Below, piece by piece: positions 54,823-64,000 of a stretch of DNA of 64,000 bases. The DNA lies in assembly GCA_016648135.1 (NCBI GenBank), contig JADDOH010002040.1, positions 1 to 64,000 of the forward strand, given 5' to 3'. A program made the translations under genes and the position numbers. How positions within the stretch are numbered: the first letter of the stretch is position 1; every line of letters starts with the position of its first letter. The notes under the pieces were generated by a model, which saw only the letters and a list, made by a program, of their open reading frames with translations, searched no databases and was not told the DNA's origin. The stretch is from Agrypnia vestita. Lineage: Eukaryota; Arthropoda; Insecta; Trichoptera; Phryganeidae.

Positions 54823-55010
54823 GAGTAGCTTGTTGGTCTTGTGGTTAGGTCACTGGCCTCGTGATCCAAAGGTTGCGGGTTCGAACCTCACTCCAGACTA
54901 GCAAGTTAGTCCTATTTTCATAGCACAAGCGTTTAGCTTAGTTTGAAAATAGTAAGAATATTGATGTGACACGTATTCCGTGTTCACATCTCTATTTAAA
55001 AAAAATAAAA
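54823..55010 (+). mobile_element. tRNA-derived SINE, copy 2
   Basis: A-box region tcttgtggttaggtc (54837-54851) and B box GGGTTCGAACC (54877-54887) in tRNA spacing. The anticodon-arm region is actggcctcgtgatcc. The body and A-rich tail match 31745-31945 in order. The head is better preserved than in copy 1 and resembles a tRNA more closely, but there is no matching acceptor stem, so it is a SINE rather than a tRNA gene. Confidence 0.88.
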
Positions 55011-55869
55011 AATATATATATATTTGTTTGAAATATGATACAAATCAAGCCGTTACACCTGACCACCTGTAGAAATTTGACACAGTTAACGTGTGCATTG
55101 ACGATTGTCAGCTCCGCTACCGTGACGGTTAGTTTCTGATGAGCGCTGCATTTTTTCTTCATTCTCACGTATTTTAATATATATTTTGATAAATTAGCAG
55201 GACAGTAAGAGACTCAGCTTTATAATGTTCGAACTTTTTTCAATTCAAATATTAAATTAGTTTTATTTATTAATCCTCAACAAATAATATACGAGTCATC
55301 CAATATTAACAAAATACAGATAAAAAACTTTCATATATATTTATATGTCATAAAATACCATTTAAATATTTTATACGAGTTTGAGAGATATTTTCTATAA
55401 CATAATTATGTTTCGGCAATTTGTAAAATTGCCGAAATTGTATTTTCCTTGGCACGGCATAGTCCAGTGAGGCCGGAATTATAAATGCAACTTCTAAATA
55501 GCTTCTAAGGCTACAGATATTATATCATACTAGGGGTATTTTTTCACGATGGATAACAATAGATGGAGAGGCGGTGGTGGGCGTAGGGTAGTGCGGGATG
55601 GTGTGGACAATGCGAGGTGGTGCGGGTTATTTTCGGTGAAAAGGGGGGAGATGTTCAGTTCAGTACGGGTGGGTGTCGGTGGTGGATTTGGTGCAAATTG
55701 CAACGTCGAGTATCAGATATATCAGTTAGTTATCATTATTTTTCAAGCAAATCGAGCAAACAACAGCTTTACATAATGCAATACCATTAATTAAAACGCT
55801 TTAAATACGTTAAGTACCAAATTAAATTACTAATGTACGTGTAAATTTTATCTTCACACGTAACAACCT
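55011..55869. other. noncoding; G-rich patch at 55560-55700
   Basis: A G-rich stretch (ggcggtggtgggcgtagggt) gives a 75-codon frame of low complexity that I do not accept as a gene. A perfect 11-bp hairpin ttcggcaattt / aaattgccgaa lies at 55408-55432. Confidence 0.5.
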
Positions 55870-55889
55870 TACAAATTAGGAGTTTGCCT

Positions 55890-56100
55890 TAATTTTCCGC
55901 CGGCATAAAAGGCTTACCGGCGTTTTTCCCGTCGGCGAGCGCGCGGGGCGGCGGGGAGCGGGGTCGGGTGTAATCGCGTGCAGGAAAACATTATTCCGAC
56001 GTGCCGGTAATGTAGGAAGCGATAAGCGAGCACCTGTTGGCGGCGGAAGTGCCAACAAGCCCGCGGGCCGCCAGGGCCGTGCCGGCCGGCCCGGTGATTG
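55890..56100. other. CpG-rich, very GC-rich island
   Basis: gcgagcgcgcggggcggcgg and gccgtgccggccggcccggt within a window that is otherwise mostly A/T. No partner copy in the window and no convincing ORF. It could be a promoter or first-exon island or a conserved regulatory element. That is inference from composition. Confidence 0.4.
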
Positions 56101-56400
56101 ATGAAGTTAGCGCCTGATTTATGTCCGGACATCTATGAACCTAATGTTGTCTATATACCTACTCCTACAAGGAACGGTTATTGTATATTATCGTACATAC
56201 TATTTTTCTTCTTAATATTCTACTCTTTTAACTATACTTTTGAGTTGAGATTGCTCAAAGAGAAAACATCAGAGGATAATATTCCTGTAAGGCTGAAGAA
56301 GAAGAAAAATTTGAGTCGATGATATTAAACTATATCGGGGTGCTTAGATTTCGTACACAATATGCCATTAGCTATGATATTAAATGTTGTAGTCAACCCT

Positions 56401-56490
56401 TTAGCGTTTTCCAATTGTAAATTTCTTTATCAGAATTAGTAAAAAAATAAATTTTAGCGCTTTCCAATTGTAAATTTCTTTTTCAGAATT
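56401..56490. repeat. 37-bp direct duplication
   Basis: ttagcgttttccaattgtaa then atttctttatcagaatt (56401-56437) recurs at 56454-56490 with two differences. Confidence 0.85.
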
Positions 56491-57774
56491 CTAAAAAAAA
56501 AAGTATGTAAAAATTCTTTATCAGAAATATCACTTTGCCCATTAAATTTACCCCGAATTGTCATATCGGGCTAATTGATTTATTTAATGAAAATGGAACG
56601 TCTAAAAAGCAATATCCGGGCAAGTTGCATAATGTAAGCGAATAATTAGTTTGGTGTAAATAAATTTAGTGGCATCGAACGTCGTAAGCTAACTGCCGAT
56701 TTTTTTTTTAGAATACGCAGCTCAGTAATATTGATTGTTCTGAATTTTTAAAATAATTAATTTTATTATTGCCGTTTTCCACAATACGTATAAACAAATT
56801 TAAAAAATATATTTCCTACGTCACACTATACCTATTACCTTTCTAAACAAGAAAAAATTTAACTTTGTGTTTTAGATAATGCCTAGCAGAGAAATCATAG
56901 ACACCATCAGCGAGGATTTTTAAAACAGGGTTCTATTTGTCGGCTCATATCTCCGCCATTTTATAATTTTTTTCAATTTTTAACATTGAAAATTATTTAT
57001 AAAAATACTATGTATGTGTAAAAAATAAAGATTATTTGATTATATTTAATGACTGCGTTTAAAAAAGTTTTTTAATATCTATTTTCCCTAACGCCAAGAT
57101 GGCGTAATTCCTTAAGCCAACCACACGATAAGTCATAAGCCCTTTAAATACCAACAACTTCTATATCTATTTTCCCATATAAATAGATTCGCCTCTGAAA
57201 GACATCTATAATTTATCTTGATTAGTGATGATCCCGCTGGCAACAAAAATCAGTTGCTGAAAAATATGAATATATCAAAAATATTGTAAATAAAATAAAC
57301 CTCTCAAAATATATAAATTTTGCCTTTCAAAAATCTCGTACTGCTCCTGAGGTCGACCACCTTTCGAAGTTCGACTGTATGCATGCGTCTGTCCTAGGTA
57401 TAATGTTTTTGCCACAAGGTAATGGAGCAGCGCTACTGCGCTGCAGCCTCTTGTTGAGCGTGAACAATATCCACAAATATATAAAGGGTCAACAAAGGGG
57501 AACAAAGAACCTTCGCAATATAACCTTTTCTTACTTAGATTTCTATAAAATACTATCTATTGCAGAGGCTTTTACGACGCAGTATCCGGAAAATTTCAAT
57601 AGAATTTTTTTGATGATCGCTAGGATGTTTATATAAAAGAAGACTTTGCATATTAGAGTATATAAAGAGCAGGGTGGGCGAAAAGAGGCGGCCCCTGAAC
57701 AGAATCGCCCAACAATGAGCAACTTGTATAGGCCATAATATAAGGCATCCGGGCCTGCTTTTTACCATGTCGAC
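56491..57774. other. no gene recognised
   Basis: Mostly AT-rich. The plus frame at 57379-57636 (85 codons) is not recognised. It may belong to the LINE whose tail follows, but no RT motif is visible. Confidence 0.4.
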
Positions 57775-57960
57775 GGAAATGTTAAAGGCAAAAATCGTCT
57801 AAGATTTGATCCTCTAGACCGTCCGAGATCAAGCTACGTAGACCAGATTATCGGAAATGTGCGCTCTAGAACCTGCCAAGAAATAGAGAGGCTGGTAGGT
57901 GACAGAGAGTAGGGGAGAAATCGAGTGCTTGTTGCAGACCAATCCTAGGATTGTGACCCA
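57775..57960 (+). pseudogene. LINE C-terminal tail, decayed
   Basis: The frame reads KGKNRLRFDPLDRPRSSYVD, QIIGNVRSRTCQEIERLVGD, RE, a stop, then GRNRVLVADQS and CDP. The 'RPRSSYVDQ ... EIERL..DRE.WR' order matches the last segment of arthropod LINE polyproteins. It differs from families alpha and RTE in this window. Very short. Confidence 0.6.
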
Positions 57961-58537
57961 AAAAAAAATGACCAATGTTCACTGAATGAGACAGGATGTG
58001 AAGTATTCCGGAAATTTAATTGAAGTACCTATATCTTCTTAATACACATATATCTCGCTTACATGATCTGAAGTTATCTGAGACTTTAATCTGAAGATGA
58101 TCTCAGAGATCAACCCAAGTATTCGATTTGCCAACGAGGCTTAAGAGGACCCAGTACACGATTTTCGTATTTGCTCTCGATTCGCTAAATTTAACGTAAA
58201 CTTATAAAATCATTTTGCAAAACCCATAGCTAAACAGGCTTTTAATCAATTTTATAATGGTAGATCCATTCAGAGGCGCCCAAGCGGGCCGAGTCCAACC
58301 GAAGTCTAATTTGAAAGAAAAATTGTCTTTTAACAGACTATACGGTTTAATGAATTCGAATAATTGAATATGAGGTATAATTTTTTGAATATTTTTATGT
58401 TAATGAAAGTGAAATTTTCTTAGTACGCATGTGAAAATTTAATTAAAATAATCGATGTTTTAATGGTTTTATGGATACTACAATATAGGAAATAGAACGT
58501 TTAATTTTTGTCTTTTTTAAAACGATATACTTAACAA
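57961..58537. other. no gene recognised
   Basis: AT-rich noncoding sequence. Confidence 0.5.
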
Positions 58538-59880
58538 CTAGCAGTTAAGCAATCGGCTATCAGCGATTGCAGCCATGGCCGATTATGATAGCGGCCATTG
58601 CTATTTTTCCGCTGCTTGACAATGTGGTCGACTATGGTGGCCGCTTCGTAGTTGGTAGTGACTTCTGTGCGGCCATTGGTGCGCTGATGATAAATGCTTA
58701 TTACCGGCCCAACGGGCGAATTTGGTGGTCGATTCGCTGCCACTGGGCGGTGTCTACTTGCTGGAAGGCCATGCTCTCGGCTATCTGTCAATCCTTAACA
58801 TCCGTAACATCCGTAACTTACTGGAATTACAACTTTAGATAATCAGAGTGTGGTACGCAACCAGCTTGGGGGTCAGGTCACAAGCAAGGGTCGTTGTTAA
58901 TTATTATTTCCCGTAAATTTTTACGGATGTACGGTTAGTTTATATACAATTAAGATAAAGTATTTATAACCGATTAGTAAGCTAGAGGGAGTTTTAAAAT
59001 AAATATTTTAATCAAATGCTTCAAAAACACACAAACATGCTTTCAAATTTATTAATAGTTCAAGTTAATTTATCAGTGGTCAATTGTCAAATTAACACTC
59101 TTTATCAAATAATCATATTAAAAAACGTTGTCCAGTACAGTTGCCGGCAAACTTCATGAAATTCTTTGGCTAAGTGGGGGAATGCGCAGAAGACGAAATT
59201 CGGGTCTCGTTTGTGGAAAGGTAGATGCGCAAACGTCCCCCCACTACGCCGCAGAATTTCAAGATGTTTGCCGGCTACTGTATTCATATTTAAAGTGGCG
59301 CTTTTTCTTAGATAAACGATGTCCGAAATACGACATTCTAACCTGAAAGACATGAATACGACACTTAACCAGTATATCACAAATAATGTATAGCTATACT
59401 GCACGTACTTCCAAAATATAAAGTCTGCGACTTGATTCAAACTGTAATATAGCATTTTTCAAACTAAAAGTAGCTTTTTAAAGCGATTAACAGTATAAAC
59501 AGAGAAAGTAAAACTTCACCGGTATATCATTGCGCCCTGATGATAGCTAGGTTGACCAGTTACAAAAAAGATTTATAGACAATTCCAAAACACATATTAT
59601 ATGTTATATTATATATAAAAACACATATTATATATAAATTAATAAACGTGCATAAATATTTAATACAATGTATTTTTATAAATTACCGTTTTGTGTGTAT
59701 AATATTTCTAAACATATCTGCATATATTTTAAAACAATCTGTACTTCTCGATACTATATACGATTTCGCCATTTGTTTTTTTTTAAGATGGCAATGGAAA
59801 TATGTAAAATACTTACACCATTTGTTGCGCATTTGTATAATAATATTATTTTTATTTAATTCCACTGTCTTTAGGGTGAT
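58538..59880. repeat. large dispersed repeat, copy B
   Basis: Paralogue of 37862-40870. It lacks the TTAA element (empty site at about 58583-58600: ggccgattatgatagcggcc) and the hAT-like element (empty site about 59551-59562). It has gained a 143-bp MITE at 59138-59280 that copy A lacks. Small frames inside (for example minus 59455-59105) are not genes. Confidence 0.85.
59138..59280. mobile_element. 143-bp MITE, TA duplication, CAGT ends
   Basis: TA at 59136-59137 and 59281-59282. The ends are inverted: CAGTTGCCGGCAAACTTCAT left; CAGTAGCCGGCAAACATCTT right on minus. Similarity continues about 50 bp into each arm. CAGT ends and a TA duplication fit the Tc1/mariner/pogo superfamily. Copy A reads through at this point (cagtatttatgtcatac), so the empty site is known. 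Confidence 0.92.
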
Positions 59881-61099
59881 TCAAATTTACTTGACTTACC
59901 TGAAGTGAGATGTGTATAGCGATGTACTTGAATTTTAGTATGAAAATGAATGAATTTCATTTATTTGTGTATTTATACACGTATTTATTTACACTTTATT
60001 TACGTACTCGTATTTATAAACAATATTTGGTTATTAGTTTCCTATTATTATTTTTTAAATTAGGTCGTTATTTGTTTCCACAAATTTATATAATTTTTAC
60101 TTCTGATTTAAATCTTTATTTTATTTAGTTTAGTTTGAATTTTTTGGGCTCGTATTTCCATTTATCATCTATCTTTTGAGCATGTCTTAATAATGCATGA
60201 CACATCGAACGGACTTGAGAAATGTCTTAAGTTTCATATATTCGGATACATTCTGACAAAATAGAGATTAATATTATATGCAAAACGAGCTTAGTTTTCA
60301 TTTTTATAAAATTGAAATTAAGTCAATGGTCCGGAATTAACATGAACTGAGGTGCCACACATAGTTTTTTGAAGTATTGAACACTCCAAGTTTCATTAAA
60401 ATGAAACTAGTAAAACTTAAAAAAAAAAATGATTTCAATCTAAAAATGCACACCATTAGTATGATAAACTATTATTAAGAAACCATCACAGAACATTGGC
60501 CACTAAGTTGAAGTTCACTTTTTTTTGTTTTCCAAAGTGAGTTTTCCAAGTACCTAACACTTTGAATTTTTTGTCTTTGTTTTAAACTTTTATGCACCTT
60601 TCCGAAATTCCTTCAGTTAAACGAATTTATACATGTTATATTTCACCAATGAGAAATTTCACCCACGGTAGTATCTTTTGTCGAAAACAGCTTAATGAAG
60701 TAAGTAACGTCAACATATTTTAATTTTACCGTAATCCCAATGTTAGAGCACTAAGGCTATTTCTGGTTCATGGCTAGCTAAGGCAAGTGTATCCAGAGAT
60801 GACACCATATTTCGACGATAGTTGATTTTTATTGCTTGTAAATTCATTTTAATTAACGAACTAACGGGATCTAATGTTTTCTTACAGATTTAAAAGTAAG
60901 AAAATAATAAATAATCGACCTTAGAAATTCAAGAAAAAATAAAAGGTCTTCATAATAATCGCTTATTTTCCATACATTTAGATTAAAGATTATTACGATT
61001 TTACTTGTACGCCATTACACATATTATAAATATTTCAGAGAACTCTAGAAAGCGCATAAGTATAACTGGTATAAGGTATAACATGTAGTAACTAGTGAA
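59881..61099. other. no gene recognised
   Basis: AT-rich noncoding sequence without supported repeats. Confidence 0.5.
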
Positions 61100-61470
61100 A
61101 ATCGACCTTTATTTAACATGTGTATAGATTATCAACAGATATCAATGAACCGAATAGATGGTCCTGGTGTGACATTAAAAGACAATGCAAAATATATCAT
61201 GGCAATAAGAAGAATAAAATGTTACAGAATACACTTTATTATGGACGAAGAATAGAAATATTAAAGGTTCAAATATCAACAGAGTCTATTAGGAGACACA
61301 CAACCATCCTCGACAAAACCTCATTACACGTTTAAACTATATGGAGTAAGTAGTAGAAGCGTAAATCTTGAAGAATATAGTTAAGTTAGCGCTATTGGAT
61401 GAGATATCGTTGTAGTAATCATCAAGGTAGAAGAGACAATTTTATCGACAAATCTCTGAGATGAGAGATC
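61100..61470 (-). repeat. LINE family zeta 3' end, most decayed copy
   Basis: tatcaacagatatcaatgaa and atagatggtcctggtgtgac correspond to the 6765-6815 UTR blocks. At 61400-61440 ggatgagatatcgttgtagt then aatcatcaaggtagaaga corresponds to the coding end at 7195-7240 (ggacgatatctcgttaaact, ggttaatcattctaggtaga). Confidence 0.6.
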
Positions 61471-62009
61471 AAAGCCTGACCCGTGTACGTACTCCATCAT
61501 TGTTTTTGCTGGTACTAACCGCTACAACCATGATATTTTTAACTTTTTAAATTACGTAAAGACATACCTTATTAATCCATAATAATGATCCAGGTTTGCC
61601 CAAGTTATAAGACCGTAATATTAAAAATCAAATTGTTGAGCGTTTATTATTCTTGACATGGAATATAAATATTAACTATACAAAATATGTTATATAACAG
61701 GCATGAAAAGGATTAGCGAAACTTCACAATTATTGGAATAAAATAATATATTTTGAATAGCTGTATTGCTCTTGGCAATCCTTCAGAACGGATAACGTTT
61801 TTATTATCTTAAGCTTTAATATGCTGAACGGTAGGGAACTAAATGAAAGAAACTATAGGTCCATGCTTGAATAATTCGGCTCAACAATAATTTATAAATA
61901 AACTAAAATTGTTTAAATCCCACCCTTGAGGGGTAAAAAAAACGTACAAAACTAAATTCGACAAAATTCTCTGTAAATGTATGTTTCATAAATGTGAAGA
62001 GGTTTTTTG
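61471..62009. other. no gene recognised
   Basis: AT-rich noncoding sequence. Confidence 0.5.
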
Positions 62010-64000
62010 TTCAATTTCAATTTTCAATTTTCAATTTCAATTTTCAATTTCAATTTTTATTTATTCCATAATATGTACATTACAAACATTCTGTTCAATG
62101 CATACATATTATTAACTTACATCTAACAATATACATATACACATATACATACACATCCATATACACATATACATAAACACATATGTATACATACATACAC
62201 ATATACATATACATACATACATACACACACATATACATATTGTGTATTAAAATACTAATTTATTATTAAACAATTTTTAAACAATTAGAAGTGACCTGTA
62301 TAATCTGGTCAAAGGTGTAGGAGAATCCTGCTTCGGAAAACCCCCTCAGACACATGGAATATATCAATATCCAAAGCGATCTTGTTCAGCATAGCTGTAG
62401 CTTTTCCAACAGGCATAACCATCGGCAGGTTGGTCCTGTATATTGGAATGTGAAACAATCTATGCTGACGATGTCTAAGGTAATTATCAGGAACATACAA
62501 ACCAATGCTCTGCATAATTTCAGTATTGTCGATCATACCGCGCAACAATCGATAAAAGTGTGTAATCAAATACACATTCCTTCTAGTCTCTAAACTATTG
62601 TAGCCAAGCATACCCTGGAGAAACTCGGTTGGGTAAAGCCAAGGATAATGCCCGTACTCTCTCATGTAGAGATATCTCAGAAACTTCTTTTGGACTTTCT
62701 CCACCATAAGAGAGTACTTGCTCTCATGTGGCCCCCAGATCATCGAGCCACTCTCGAGTCTACTCCGCACCAAGGAGTTGTAAAGAGTTCTCAGTACGCG
62801 GGTATTCTCGAAAACCCTGGCAGTACGCAGAACAAATCCTAACATTCTCAGAGCATTACCACTGATCGTCTCTATGTGATCATGAAATGTCAGGCTGCTT
62901 ACAAATTTAACACCTAGATCTTTAACATTCGATGTTCTTGTCAGATTTTGGTCGTTCATTTTGTAGCGAAAAAATAGAGTTTTTTGGGCCCTAGTGAAGG
63001 ATGTAACCGAACACTTGGAAACATTAAACAAAAGTTTATTTCGTCTTCCCCATTCACATATATTTGATATATCTGTTTGGAGAAGATGAAAATCGTCCAA
63101 AGTTGACACCTTTAAGAAAAGCTTTAAGTCATCCGCAAATAACAGAAAGCGCGAGTTTAAAATTACATTTTTTATATTATTGATAAAAATCGAGAACAAC
63201 AATGGACCCAGGTTAGATCCTTGCGGGACACCCGAGAAGGTATAGAAGCACTCTGACGCGAATAGACCGTAGGAGATGTATTGGTTCCTATTTTGGAGGT
63301 AGCTCGCCATAAATTTTAGCATACCATCCGAGAAACCAATCTCATACAACCTTTTCAATAAGACATCATGGTTGACTGTATCAAAGGCTTTGGCGAAGTC
63401 ATTATATGAACAGTCTACCTGATGTCCCGCGTCCAGAGCTTCCGTGACATAATTTGTGAAAATCATCAGATTGGTCTCAACCGAGCGGCCCTTCCTGAAT
63501 CCATGTTGTTCATCAATTATAAACGGCTCTACTCGGGAAGCGACGGTTTTACTTATTATAATTTCAAATACCTTAGCTGGTGCAGAGAGAACAGCTACAG
63601 GTCTATAATTTTCTACGGATAACTTAGAACCACTCTTGTGTATGGGAGTAACTTTTGACGTCTTCCATGTTTCCGGGAAGACCCCTGTATTTACAGAAAG
63701 ATTAAACAAAAAACATAGCGGTTTTTTTATCAGTTCCACACAGCCTTTTAAGAAGAATGTTGGAATGAGATCTGGCCCAAGAGAATGGGTATTACTTAGA
63801 TTTTTAATAGTGTCGGCCACATCCTTTTCATTGATATATTGAACATCAATAGACTGTGCACCGATCGGAGAACATGTTTTAGCAATATTAATATCGAGAA
63901 GCGGAGGTTCATTACTATAGACTGTTTTAAAATGACCTGCAAACGCCTCGGCAATATCTGCACCCCGTACCATTTTTTCGCCCCAAGCCATGGAATCAAT
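62010..64000 (-). mobile_element. LINE family gamma, runs off the right edge
   Basis: On minus: the ORF, then a 3' UTR with a TATG/TA-rich block (62128-62243 on plus as ACATAC), then attgaaa-type terminal repeats (62010-62057). The 3' end is shared with 27639-28137. The 5' half, including any ORF1 and the endonuclease, lies beyond the window. Confidence 0.93.
62309..64000 (-). CDS. LINE reverse transcriptase, intact C-terminal 560+ codons
   Basis: The frame is open from the window edge (IDSMAWGEKMV; the first ATG seen need not be the start) to a stop at 62309, with no interruption. Domain order: lead-in (HSLGPDLIPTFFLKG); RT fingers (WKTSKVTPIHKSG, NYRPVAVLSAPAKVFE, QHGFRKGRS); palm with NDFAKAFDTVNHDVL, SGVPQGSNLGPLLFSIF and catalytic FADD in FLLFADDLKLF; thumb (NVKDLGVKF, RMLGFVLRTAR, YNSLVRSRLESG); C-terminal tail (PVGKATAMLNKIALDIDIFH). 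It copies element RNA into DNA at the nicked target in the nucleus. The sequence fits the Jockey/CR1 group; exact clade not fixed. An undamaged frame suggests recent origin. Confidence 0.92.
   Translation of the reverse strand: MDSMAWGEKMVRGADIAEAFAGHFKTVYSNEPPLLDINIAKTCSPIGAQSIDVQYINEKDVADTIKNLSNTHSLGPDLIPTFFLKGCVELIKKPLCFLFNLSVNTGVFPETWKTSKVTPIHKSGSKLSVENYRPVAVLSAPAKVFEIIISKTVASRVEPFIIDEQHGFRKGRSVETNLMIFTNYVTEALDAGHQVDCSYNDFAKAFDTVNHDVLLKRLYEIGFSDGMLKFMASYLQNRNQYISYGLFASECFYTFSGVPQGSNLGPLLFSIFINNIKNVILNSRFLLFADDLKLFLKVSTLDDFHLLQTDISNICEWGRRNKLLFNVSKCSVTSFTRAQKTLFFRYKMNDQNLTRTSNVKDLGVKFVSSLTFHDHIETISGNALRMLGFVLRTARVFENTRVLRTLYNSLVRSRLESGSMIWGPHESKYSLMVEKVQKKFLRYLYMREYGHYPWLYPTEFLQGMLGYNSLETRRNVYLITHFYRLLRGMIDNTEIMQSIGLYVPDNYLRHRQHRLFHIPIYRTNLPMVMPVGKATAMLNKIALDIDIFHVSEGVFRSRILLHL

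Noticed and set aside
54823..54905. Functional tRNA gene
   Set aside because: A and B boxes are good, but no acceptor stem pairs across the ends, and a second copy with the same non-tRNA body exists, so it is a SINE.
55549..55776. 75-codon glycine/arginine-rich frame
   Set aside because: Low-complexity product of a G-rich tract; no start context, conservation or family similarity.
59105..59455. 116-codon minus-strand frame spanning the MITE at 59138-59280
   Set aside because: The frame crosses MITE arms and repeat sequence, and the paralogous empty copy at 39.4 kb lacks it.
62354..63842. Plus-strand frames of 64-79 codons
   Set aside because: Antisense shadows of the LINE gamma reverse transcriptase; the same shadow appears antisense to its copy at 27585-27809.

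Overview
The window is eukaryotic, AT-rich, intron- or intergenic-type DNA from an insect, most likely a moth or butterfly. The order is inferred from the style of the retrotransposon proteins and tRNA-derived SINEs; the insect assignment is firmer than the order. I find no host protein-coding gene, rRNA or functional tRNA. Almost everything recognisable is a transposable element, and most coding matter is the 3' end of a non-LTR retrotransposon (LINE).

Layout. 0-13 kb: a broken mariner transposase cut by the window edge, a LINE tail, a 2.6 kb RTE-clade LINE (minus strand) with target-site duplication (TSD), several decayed LINE tails on both strands, a tRNA-type SINE, and a short copy of a satellite rich in heat-shock-element-like pentamers. 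13-24 kb: a TA-flanked MITE, a fold-back element carrying a Jockey/CR1-like LINE, and a 5'-truncated LINE with a perfect 14-bp TSD. 24-32 kb: a perfect 22-bp hairpin, a 120-bp-period tandem array, a truncated copy of the LINE that fills the right edge, another decayed LINE and a SINE. 32-35 kb: little recognisable. 35-41 kb: two dispersed repeats. The second (about 37.86-40.87 kb) holds a TTAA-flanked element and a hAT-like element, and its second copy at 58.54-59.88 kb lacks both, so that copy serves as an empty site. 44-50 kb: fold-back elements, a long imperfect inverted repeat (about 430 bp per arm) containing a MITE with a tRNA-like tip, a 1.3 kb satellite array, and overlapping palindromes. 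50-57 kb: a decayed LINE, a hAT-like element with perfect 8-bp TSD, and a SINE. 57-64 kb: a LINE tail, the second copy of the large repeat with a 143-bp TA-flanked MITE, and a LINE with a 560-codon open frame running off the right edge.

The strongest observations are: the satellite whose monomers are built of inverted GAA/TTC pentamers in heat-shock-element phasing; the long inverted repeats that could form double-stranded RNA if transcribed; the paralogous repeat pair that dates three DNA-transposon insertions; and recent-looking LINE copies with intact TSDs. I did not find a convincing new host system. All identity judgements were made by eye.
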